From: Herbinix hemicellulosilytica
GTDB lineage: Bacteria > Bacillota > Clostridia > Lachnospirales > Lachnospiraceae
Assembly: GCF_002904165.1 (NCBI RefSeq)
Contig: NZ_CVTD020000015.1
Location: 124,001-188,000, forward strand
Reading direction: 5' to 3'
DNA length: 64,000 bases
Made by a program: the position numbers and the translations under genes. The notes below the pieces were generated by a model that saw only the letters and a program-made list of their open reading frames with translations, was not told the origin of the DNA and ran no database searches. Positions 45,092 through 52,613 of the stretch are shown here, one piece after another (position 1 is the stretch's first letter; every line of letters begins with the position of its first letter).

Positions 45092-45463
45092 GTGGCGAAA
45101 TCGGAAATCCGATTGCATGAAGGCGAACTAAATATCATGGAACTTTTGTGGTCCAATAAAGTATTAGCCGCCAAAGATATTTCAAAAATAATTAAAGAAT
45201 ATATAGGTTGGGAAAAGAATACGACTTATACAGTAATTAAAAGACTGATAGATAAAGGTGCCATTAAAAGAGAAGATCCCGGCTTCTTATGCCGTGCGGC
45301 CATATCCAAAAAAGCGGTGCAGAATATTGAAACAAAGGCCTTGTTAGACAAATTATATAACGGTTCCTTATGTACATTTTTTAACGAGTACTTAAAAAAT
45401 CAGGAATTATCAAGAGCTGAAATAATGGAACTTGAACGAATATTAAACGAGCAGAGATTTTAA
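45092..45463 (+). CDS. BlaI/MecI/CopY family transcriptional repressor
   Basis: 123 aa winged-helix regulator. IRLHEGELNIMELLWSNKVLAAKDISKII and the recognition helix NTTYTVIKRLIDKGAIKRE are typical; a dimerisation tail follows. GTG 45092 with AAGGGG upstream is preferred over the in-frame start at 45059. No BlaR/MecR sensor or beta-lactamase gene is adjacent, so its inducer is unknown; in related organisms such regulators are inactivated by proteolysis. Its own operators lie upstream. Confidence 0.9.
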   Translation: MAKSEIRLHEGELNIMELLWSNKVLAAKDISKIIKEYIGWEKNTTYTVIKRLIDKGAIKREDPGFLCRAAISKKAVQNIETKALLDKLYNGSLCTFFNEYLKNQELSRAEIMELERILNEQRF

Positions 45464-45486
45464 TGAAAATTAAAATCTCTTTTTTA
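45453..45486 (+). terminator. Terminator overlapping the end of the BlaI-type gene
   Basis: Perfect 12-base stem AGAGATTTTAAT (45453-45464) / ATTAAAATCTCT (45469-45480), four-base loop, six T residues. The stop codon is within the left arm. Confidence 0.9.
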
Positions 45487-45609
45487 TATATAAATTTTTT
45501 ATATTAAATAGGGACTGATTTCTATAAAAAAGTTTTAATTTGAAAACAGGGCTTTAGAGAGGTTTTTTAATATTTCCTGCCGATTTTGATAATATAGTAA
45601 AGCATTTTT

Positions 45610-46021
45610 GAAATATGTTAAATCATCCCAATGATGATTGTTGGTATCTGTTAATGGTAATGTAATTAATGAAAATACATTAACCGCTGTATTGGCTTTA
45701 TGTGTGGAACCGAAAGAAAAGTACCTGGAGGCTGTCGGAAGGGTTTTCGCCCATAAAGATTACAGGTCAGTTGCTATGGAATTTTATAAATACATAAAAT
45801 ATAATTATAGCGGTTATCAGTTTGACGCAGCTTATCCGGAAGAAAATAAACAGACCATAGATTTTATGATATCAATAGGAGCAAGAGTATTAGCCTAAGA
45901 ATATGAATATAGGCTACATAAAAATTATTTTTCTAAGCAGCCTGAAACATATTATATTATTGAACTGAATGAAAAATACCATAAAGGATTTAAAAAAATA
46001 CATAACAAAAATTATAAATAA
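45610..46021 (+). pseudogene. Broken gene, possibly an acetyltransferase
   Basis: One frame (about 45617-45655) reads LNHPNDDCWYLLMV; after a frameshift, 45653-45895 reads NGNVINENTLTAVLALCVEPKEK and on to IDFMISIGARVLA, where a TAA interrupts; the same frame then stays open for 40 codons (EYEYRLHKNYFSKQPE...) to a second TAA at 46019. One frameshift plus one stop would restore about 135 residues. The ending pattern P-E-E-N-K...FMISIGARV recalls the C-terminal part of GNAT acetyltransferases, but this is only a resemblance. Confidence 0.55.
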
Positions 46022-46323
46022 TAGAAATTTATATTGAAATTAATGTTTTTTAAGTCGAATATAATATGCCTAATGAGTCAAAACTTTTGATGAATAAAAC
46101 ACAAAAATGCGTTATACCGGCAACAATATCGATGATATATTATATATTCCTAAAAAAGCTTTACAATAATAATATTATTTTAAAAATATTATTTACCATA
46201 TATTATGTGATAAATTTAGCAGAAGTAGGGAATCTTGGCTATTTGCTTCTGTTTTATTGTATTCGCAACTATTCGCAAAACCATAGTTTAACGAAATGTT
46301 GATAGTCAAAAATAGGTACATTT

Positions 46324-46352
46324 AAGCCTTCGCCTGTCAACCGGCTTTTTTA
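46324..46352 (+). terminator. Weak terminator-like hairpin
   Basis: AAGCC (46324-46328) / GGCTT (46343-46347) then six T residues. Only five pairs, and no gene immediately upstream on this strand except the broken one. Confidence 0.3.
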
Positions 46353-46739
46353 TGCCTTAACGCTTACTTAATTCATTTCTTTACTCATTATGTATTTATA
46401 CATATCTTTTTGTTATTTTTAAATTAATTTGATCTGTTATTTATCGTAGTTTTTTAATTTATGAAATTAAATTTGAATTTAGCATTATTCATTTAAAATT
46501 ATTATTCATTAAAATTCCTGATAAATTTTTTCTAAGATTTTTCTATTTATTTAATTGATTGTTTTTGTTAAATTACCTGCACTTTAATTCATTTGATCTT
46601 TATTTTAATAACTAAATCCTATTAATAATTTTTTAATATGGACTAAATCTTTATTAATAACCGAATTTTGATTTTTATGATATTTTTATAAATAACTTTT
46701 TAGCAAACAAAACCTTTGTCTTAAGCAATTATCTTCATT

Positions 46740-46773
46740 ATTATATATAGATAATCATTATATATAGATAATC
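46740..46773. repeat. Perfect 17-bp tandem duplication
   Basis: ATTATATATAGATAATC occurs twice without a gap (46740-46756 and 46757-46773) inside the AT-rich spacer. The unit is itself nearly palindromic. Confidence 0.75.
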
Positions 46774-47100
46774 AAATATTTAAATTAATTATACCGGCTT
46801 TCAGAATTAACTATTATAATTATGATCAGGTCTATTAAAATCATTATTTATCATTATTTTATCAGCAAATTAACTGCATAATTTTGATTATACGTACATT
46901 TTCTTAAAATTAAATTATTACCATTAATTTACATAATATATTCATTATATAATATTGCCATGTATTTACATTTTATAAATAATTAATTTGTATATTTTGT
47001 ACAAATTATTGTAAATATTTTATTCAAAATACATATATTACTAACTTTTATTAGCCTGTTTAACTATGCCTAATTAAATTTTTGGGTATGTTCCTTTATA

Positions 47101-47133
47101 AAAAACCGCTCAGAATAACTCTGCGCGGTTTTT
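47101..47133 (-). terminator. Strong terminator, works on either strand
   Basis: AAAAACCGC (47101-47109) / GCGGTTTTT (47125-47133) with an inner CAGA / TCTG helix. T-runs exist on both sides. On the minus strand it ends the small transcription unit that starts near 47268. Confidence 0.85.
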
Positions 47134-47194
47134 AGATTAAAGTAATAAATAATTGTCTATCACATGTATCTTTCCGAATACTCGACCTTATCAA

Positions 47195-47227
47195 TCAAAT
47201 TCCTGCAGGATTACTGACCTGTAACAT
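47195..47227 (-). CDS. Possible 10-codon minus-strand mini-ORF
   Basis: ATG at 47227 reading MLQVSNPAGI and stop. It has a near-perfect ribosome binding site, GGGGAGG at 47235-47241, seven bases before. It is too short for an ordinary gene; it could be a leader or the truncated start of a lost gene. In another frame directly downstream, TTG then IDKVEYSERYM is readable behind AGGA. Confidence 0.35.
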   Translation of the reverse strand: MLQVSNPAGI

Positions 47228-47274
47228 TGGTTAACCTCCCCGATTTTTAGTTACAATTGGATATAATTAACCTA

Positions 47275-47303
47275 ATTATAGCAATAATACCTGCATAATC
47301 CAA
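47275..47303 (-). promoter_or_regulatory. Minus-strand promoter of the mini transcription unit
   Basis: On the minus strand TTGGAT (47303-47298), a 17-base spacer and TATAAT (47280-47275). A transcript would begin near 47268 and end at the terminator near 47100, about 170 bases. Confidence 0.6.
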
Positions 47304-47564
47304 TACATATTTTAGAATACCGTTTATTTAAACTTTTTTATTATATTAATTTACCGAATCTTTTCCACTTCTTATTAGCAACAGTAGAAATCATTAAATT
47401 ATAGGTTTTTATGAAATTACAGAACATACGTTTTGTTTCCAGTAATTTAATAATGAAGCACCCTTTCATACGGTCTATAATAAAAAAGGAATTTCAGTCA
47501 TATTACGTAAAAATATGTCTGTTTCCGTTGCAACTAAAACATATTTATGTAAGGAGGATCAACA

Positions 47565-48554
47565 GTGAAGAAAAGACTTAGGTACATAGCCTACGCACTG
47601 ACAGGCCTTGCCCTGTTCGCGGCAATTCTGATTACAAAAGAGAAAATAAGTGCTCAAGCGGCTGGCAAAGTATATCTTAATGAAACCGATCTGACTTTGG
47701 AGCTTGGTCATTATCGAACTCTTAAAGTGAATGGAACCAGCCAGAAAGTAACCTGGAAATCAGCAAATACAAAGGCTGCTACCGTAACAAGCGGCGGTAA
47801 AGTAACCGCTATGGGTTGGGGAAGCACCAAAATATATGCATATGTAGGTGATAAGACATTAACCTGCAAAGTTACTATAGTTCAAATGAATAAAAAAGAT
47901 ATTACATTGGCACCCAAAGGTACTTACCAACTTACCCTCTGGGGAGCAGACAAAAATGTTACCTGGAAATCAAGTAACACAAAAGTAGCCACAGTTTCGG
48001 ATGACGGTTTAGTTACTGCTGTGGGAAAAGGTAGCGCAACAATTACCGCAACCTTTAACGGTAAAAATATAACCAGTAATGTAAACGTTATTGAACTTAC
48101 CCTTAACCACGAATCCGCCGTACTCGAATATGACGGCAAATTCAGCTTGACCCGCGACGGTTTCGGAAATGTAATTAAATTGTCTGCATCCGGCACCAAA
48201 GACAAGGTAACCTGGACTACAAGCGACAAAAAAGTAGCCGATGTTGACAGCAATGGTAAAGTAACCGCAAAAGGTCCCGGAACCGCCATAATCACAGCTA
48301 CTGCAAACGGTCTTAAAGCTACCTGTGAAGTTAATGTTTTAAAAATTTCGAAAAACGAGCTTACGCTTAAAAAAGGTGAAACCTATAGCCTTAACGTTCT
48401 CGGTACTGACAGCGATATAAATTGGTTTTCAAACAAAAACTCTGTAGCTACCGTAGATGAAAACGGTCTTGTTACGGCAAAAGCACCCGGTACAGCAAAA
48501 ATAATCGCCGAAGTGGGCGATAAACTTGTAAGATGTATTGTCACCGTAAAATAA
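47565..48554 (+). CDS. Secreted protein of four Ig-like (Big2) domains
   Basis: 329 aa. A signal peptide (about residues 1-32, ending SAQA) is followed by four bacterial Ig-like group 2 repeats, roughly 36-105, 106-178, 180-262 and 263-329. Each has the pattern W-x-S/T-x-(N/D)-x-x-x-A-x-V followed by G-x-V-T-A-x-x-x-G-x-x-x-I. There is no LPXTG, SLH or catalytic domain, so it is probably a free or loosely bound surface/adhesion module. GTG start with AAGGAGG upstream. It stands alone. Confidence 0.9.
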   Translation: MKKRLRYIAYALTGLALFAAILITKEKISAQAAGKVYLNETDLTLELGHYRTLKVNGTSQKVTWKSANTKAATVTSGGKVTAMGWGSTKIYAYVGDKTLTCKVTIVQMNKKDITLAPKGTYQLTLWGADKNVTWKSSNTKVATVSDDGLVTAVGKGSATITATFNGKNITSNVNVIELTLNHESAVLEYDGKFSLTRDGFGNVIKLSASGTKDKVTWTTSDKKVADVDSNGKVTAKGPGTAIITATANGLKATCEVNVLKISKNELTLKKGETYSLNVLGTDSDINWFSNKNSVATVDENGLVTAKAPGTAKIIAEVGDKLVRCIVTVK

Positions 48555-48730
48555 CAGCTTATCGTAAAATGTAAAGTATAAAGTTTGCTTTATGCTGTAA
48601 ACCTTTATTTATTAACAATATTTAAAACTGTTTCAAGAAAAAATAATATAATAGTCCAAAGTTTAATAAACAGCCTGTTCATAATTCTTTCTATTATAAA
48701 AAAGGTTTACGTATAAAAGCAAACAAAAAG

Positions 48731-48805
48731 CACCTGCCGGTGTTTGAATTATCATAATCGGACATTAAATATCCGTTGATAATTAAACACGGCAGGTGTT
48801 TTTTT
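48731..48805. terminator. Long bidirectional terminator hairpin
   Basis: CACCTGCCGGTGTTTG-AATTATCA on the left pairs with TGATAATT-AAACACGGCAGGTG on the right (to 48798) with one mismatch and one bulge; an inner CGGA / TCCG helix extends it. T-runs flank both ends. It separates the convergent Big2 and symporter genes. Confidence 0.9.
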
Positions 48806-48849
48806 ATTTATTTAAATTTCCCTAAATAATATATTTGCTTTACATATTA

Positions 48850-50106
48850 TTACTCTTTAATTTTTCTCATCCATTTCTTTCCGTCCACAAATCTGGCTAC
48901 CAGCATGGCACATACGGTATTTCCGGACGCATTAAGAAGGGTTGCCGGAGCATCAATAATAGTACCTATAACCGCCAGTACAGGGAATGCAGCAGGAGTA
49001 AAACCATATACACTTATAATCAGCAACTCTCCTATCATTCCTCCGCCGGGTATGGCACCCATAACCGCACCGACCAGTAAACTTACGACAAGGATGGATA
49101 AAAACATAGGTATATTATTATAATCCTTTCCGAACAATCCGAACAGGAAGACAATCTTTAATACACCGCCGATTACGGAACCGTCCTTATGGGTATTTAC
49201 ACCCAATGGAATAACTGTTTCTGCAATATCATCCGGTATACCAATCTTTTTAGCTGCATCTAGATTTACCGGAATGGAAGCTGCACTGGAACAAGTCGCC
49301 AGGGCCGTAACAGCAGGTGCTATGGCATTTTTCCAAAAAGCCTTAACGGCAGCACTTCCCCCTGCAACATAAGCATAGATGGTAAAGAAACCAAAATAAT
49401 AAACAACCGATAAACCGATGTACAGTAAAAATACTTTCAGATATCCTTCAAGAATCTGTGTCCCCAACTGTCCGGTAAGGGATGCAAAAAAGCATGCAAG
49501 TCCGAACGGTGCATAATACATAATAATTTTAATCATATTCATGATTACAGAGGAACATGCATTCAGGAAATCCTTTACCACATTGGCCTTCTCTCCCGCC
49601 ATTACCAATGCCAACCCAAATAAAACAGATATGACAATTAACTGAAGCATATTGCTTCTTGAAAACAGATCGGAAAAATCACCGACTGTTATTGTTTTTA
49701 CCAATTGCTGTGCAATAGAAACATTATTAGCTTCTTCACTTACATCTCCGTCTGTATCCTGCAAAATACTTTCTATAGCCTGATCATCCAAACCTTTTAT
49801 CGGATTGAAAATATAAGCGCCAATCATGGATACCAATGCGGATATTACTGCTGTAGCAACAAAAACAATAATTATGTTAAAAAGGATCTTGCCAAGCCTT
49901 CCCATGCCACCCATATTTGCTATGGAAGAAGTCACGCTAAAGAAAACAAGAGGTACAATAAGTGTAAATATCAGGTTAAGGAATATCTGGCCAAAAGGTT
50001 CAAGTACACTAGCTTTCGGCCCCATAATAACTCCGATAATACCGCCAACTAAAATTGATAAGAGCAAAATTAATGATGAAGCATAATTCTTAATTAAGTT
50101 TTTCAC
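48850..50106 (-). CDS. Dicarboxylate/amino acid:cation symporter (DAACS family)
   Basis: About 418 aa membrane transporter with eight helices and two re-entrant loops, driving uptake of C4-dicarboxylates or acidic/neutral amino acids with Na+ or H+. The Ser-rich loop reads ATCSSAASIPVNLDAAK, followed by PLGVNTHKDGSVIGG; the second loop has IPGGGMIGELL. I start at GTG 50106, ten bases after GGGAGGAG; the in-frame ATG at 50133 precedes that site. The substrate is not certain. Divergent from the AraC gene, which may control it. Confidence 0.9.
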   Translation of the reverse strand: MKNLIKNYASSLILLLSILVGGIIGVIMGPKASVLEPFGQIFLNLIFTLIVPLVFFSVTSSIANMGGMGRLGKILFNIIIVFVATAVISALVSMIGAYIFNPIKGLDDQAIESILQDTDGDVSEEANNVSIAQQLVKTITVGDFSDLFSRSNMLQLIVISVLFGLALVMAGEKANVVKDFLNACSSVIMNMIKIIMYYAPFGLACFFASLTGQLGTQILEGYLKVFLLYIGLSVVYYFGFFTIYAYVAGGSAAVKAFWKNAIAPAVTALATCSSAASIPVNLDAAKKIGIPDDIAETVIPLGVNTHKDGSVIGGVLKIVFLFGLFGKDYNNIPMFLSILVVSLLVGAVMGAIPGGGMIGELLIISVYGFTPAAFPVLAVIGTIIDAPATLLNASGNTVCAMLVARFVDGKKWMRKIKE

Positions 50107-50172
50107 GAGTAACTTTCTCCTCCCTATGTTCATTTCTCAAGTATATTATACTAACAACATTTACGAAATTTG

Positions 50173-50199
50173 TTGCAATATATGTTTGATATATTGCAA
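50173..50199. promoter_or_regulatory. Operator-like inverted repeat between symporter and araC genes
   Basis: TTGCAATATAT (50173-50183) / ATATATTGCAA (50189-50199), eleven-base perfect arms with a five-base centre, in the 228-base divergent region. A good candidate binding site for the AraC protein or another dimeric regulator. Confidence 0.55.
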
Positions 50200-50334
50200 T
50201 TAGTGCTTTTATTATGTACAATAAAGCCATATGGATAATTTGAATGTTGCATACATAACCTATATTGACTTACTGCTTGAAGTATTGCAGCAGCATTAGA
50301 CTTTATTATCCAATACTAACTTTTGGGAGAAAAT

Positions 50335-51207
50335 ATGGATAAAAGCAAGCATGAAGAAACAGTAAAGAGAGGTTACCTTAACGAAGACTTTTTGTTCTTT
50401 AAATTAAAGGACCAGAAAAAAAATGAATACGAATTTCACTACCATGATTTTAATAAAATAATAATATTTTTATCCGGGGATGTTACCTATATCATTGAAG
50501 GAAAATCCTATATATTAAAACCCTGGGATATACTCCTTGTCGGAAAATATGACATCCATCAGCCGATTGTAAGCCCTCATGTGCCTTATGAACGGATTAT
50601 ACTCTGGCTAAACCCCCGTTTTCTTGATGCCCACAAAAAAAATGACTGCGATCTTCAAAGTTGTTTTACCCTGGCAACGGAACGAAAAATGAACATGATT
50701 CGCTTAAATAAAAAAGATATTCCTTCCATAAAACAGACACTGGATGATTTGGAAGGAGCAATAAATGATGACTCCTTTGGAAGCGATATACTTAAAAATG
50801 CCCTGTTCATTCAATTGATGGTAAAAATAAACCGGCTTTTTTTCGGAATGGATATCAAAAAAAGACTGGAAGATGTAAGATACGATCCCAGAATTGAACA
50901 GATAATCAGTTATATAAATGATAATCTGGACAGCGATTTAAGCATTGAACATATATCAAATAAATTCTATCTAAACAGATATTATCTAATGCATCTTTTT
51001 AAACAGGAAACGGGTTATACCTTATACAACTATATACAGAAAAAAAGAATTATAAAAGCTTCGGATTACATTAAAAACGGTATGCAGGCCGGAGAAGCCT
51101 GTGCCTTATGCGGTTTTGACGATTATTCCACCTTTGTCCGCAATTTCAAGAAAGAATTCAAACTTTCCCCCAAGCAGTATTATAAGGCATATTCGGAAAC
51201 ACAATAA
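50335..51207 (+). CDS. AraC family transcriptional regulator
   Basis: 290 aa. An N-terminal cupin-like sensor (EFHYHDFNKIIIFLSGDVTY, SYILKPWDILLV) and a C-terminal double helix-turn-helix (IEHISNKFYLNRYYLMHLFK, then DDYSTFVRNFKKEFKLSPKQYY). ATG 50335 has GGGAGA upstream; TTG 50323 in frame lies before it. The divergent symporter is the obvious candidate target. Confidence 0.93.
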   Translation: MDKSKHEETVKRGYLNEDFLFFKLKDQKKNEYEFHYHDFNKIIIFLSGDVTYIIEGKSYILKPWDILLVGKYDIHQPIVSPHVPYERIILWLNPRFLDAHKKNDCDLQSCFTLATERKMNMIRLNKKDIPSIKQTLDDLEGAINDDSFGSDILKNALFIQLMVKINRLFFGMDIKKRLEDVRYDPRIEQIISYINDNLDSDLSIEHISNKFYLNRYYLMHLFKQETGYTLYNYIQKKRIIKASDYIKNGMQAGEACALCGFDDYSTFVRNFKKEFKLSPKQYYKAYSETQ

Positions 51208-51210
51208 AAA

Positions 51211-51254
51211 AATAGTACGCAAGCATATTTCGTCTGTATTGCGTACTATTTTCA
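51211..51254. terminator. Bidirectional terminator between convergent genes
   Basis: AATAGTACGCAA (51211-51222) / TTGCGTACTATT (51239-51250), perfect 12-base stem with A-run before and T-run after. Confidence 0.85.
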
Positions 51255-51310
51255 TGGGTTTCTTTTTAAGAAACCTGTTCGGAATTTATATAAATATTTC
51301 ACAGGAGGCA

Positions 51311-52558
51311 TTAGGGTATGATTTTAAGGAGATTTTCAACACCTTTCCTGGTAGCTTTCTTATAAAAGAAATCATGCCTGAAATATAGGTATCCGTCTAC
51401 CTGGCCGGTTTTCCTTCCATATTCCACCTGTTTTTTAAGTATCTTGGCATCATTCTTCCATTCGTTATCTTCGCTTGATCCGGCTTTATACACCGCAATT
51501 CCCACATAAATCTTTATATTTTTATTCTTTCGCAGTTTAATCCAGCGATCCAAAGTTTTATCAAACGGATATTTGGAATGGCTAAAGGACCAGTAAATTT
51601 GCGGGGCAATATAATCCACATAACCGGACTTTGACAGCCAAGTTTCAATATCGCAATAATAGCGGTCATCCATCAAAAGATAATCCAAAAATCCACCGGG
51701 GCTGATGCCGAATACCACATTTTTATTAACTGCTTTTATTGTTTTATATACACTTTTTATTAATTTATTTACATTTTCACGGCGCCAGTCCTGAATACTT
51801 AAGGGTTTTTTGCCTTCTTTTTTTGCTTCTTTCACATATGCTTCATATTCAAGATAATCAAAGCTCTTGGCATAATTTGAACCTAAAGTCGGATAAAAAT
51901 AGTCATCAAAATGAATTCCGTCCACATCATAATTTTCTACTATCTCTTCTATCCCTTTTCTGATATAAAACTGTACCCATTGATCGGCAGGATTGTAATA
52001 TAATGATCCGCCGAAAGACAATACCCGCCTTTGTTGATCTTTTGATTTGGAATTCATCCATTTTCTTGCCTTGTTATCCTTGGATAAAGTACTTATATCG
52101 GTAGTACCGCTGGTCACACGGTAAGGATTAATCCAGGCATGAAACTCCAAGCCCCTCTCATGGGCAGCTTCTACCATATATTCCAAAGGGTCGAATCCGG
52201 GGTCCTTACCCTGGGTCCCGGAAACGTATTTAGACCAGGGAAAGTATTCGGAAGGATAAAAGGCATCGCCGAACGGTCTTACATGGACTATAACCGCATT
52301 CATATTAAGGCTTACTGCCTGGTCAAACATTTCATCTACAACCGCTTCAAACCTTTCTTTTGTATATCCAAGTTTTCCTGTTGAAGGATCTTTCAGACGG
52401 TCGTTAAATTCCAGATACGAGATCCATACTGCATGAAGTTCATCATTATTTTCTGCAGCATAAACTTTCATTGATCCAAAAGGCATAATAATCATATTTA
52501 TAATAACAAGCCATATTGCTGTTATCTTATAAAATATATTTATTTTTTTATTCTTCAT
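51311..52558 (-). CDS. Secreted GHL10-type glycoside hydrolase-like protein (DUF187)
   Basis: 415 aa. Signal peptide at about 1-34 (MYAA-type end, KVYAAE). The rest is a TIM barrel of the GHL10 family: ELHAVWISYLEF, VIVHVRPFGDAFYPS, FHAWINPYRVTSG, VDGIHFDDYFYP and VFGISPGGFLDY. Relatives are thought to act on peptidoglycan or other glycans; the substrate is not established. It lies 55 bases downstream of the amidase gene on the same strand, so both are likely one envelope operon. Confidence 0.9.
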   Translation of the reverse strand: MKNKKINIFYKITAIWLVIINMIIMPFGSMKVYAAENNDELHAVWISYLEFNDRLKDPSTGKLGYTKERFEAVVDEMFDQAVSLNMNAVIVHVRPFGDAFYPSEYFPWSKYVSGTQGKDPGFDPLEYMVEAAHERGLEFHAWINPYRVTSGTTDISTLSKDNKARKWMNSKSKDQQRRVLSFGGSLYYNPADQWVQFYIRKGIEEIVENYDVDGIHFDDYFYPTLGSNYAKSFDYLEYEAYVKEAKKEGKKPLSIQDWRRENVNKLIKSVYKTIKAVNKNVVFGISPGGFLDYLLMDDRYYCDIETWLSKSGYVDYIAPQIYWSFSHSKYPFDKTLDRWIKLRKNKNIKIYVGIAVYKAGSSEDNEWKNDAKILKKQVEYGRKTGQVDGYLYFRHDFFYKKATRKGVENLLKIIP

Positions 52559-52613
52559 TTTCTCCTCCTTTTACTTTATCCGACTAAAATCATCTGATTT
52601 TTGTCCGAATGAA

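Larger units (their letters stand above)
46303..47094. other. Very AT-rich gene-free stretch
   Basis: About 800 bases of extreme AT content without a credible gene on either strand. It contains a weak hairpin with T-run at 46324-46352 and a 17-bp tandem duplication at 46740-46773. No tRNA or recognisable riboswitch was seen. Confidence 0.6.

Noticed and set aside
46066-46302. 78-codon open frame rich in Ile/Tyr/Asn
   Set aside because: Composition follows the AT bias of the region; no ribosome binding site or recognisable segment beyond chance hydrophobicity.
47381-47564. Possible cyclic-di-GMP riboswitch before the Big2 surface protein
   Set aside because: No GCAAA...CC/GAAA tetraloop pattern typical of the GEMM class was found.
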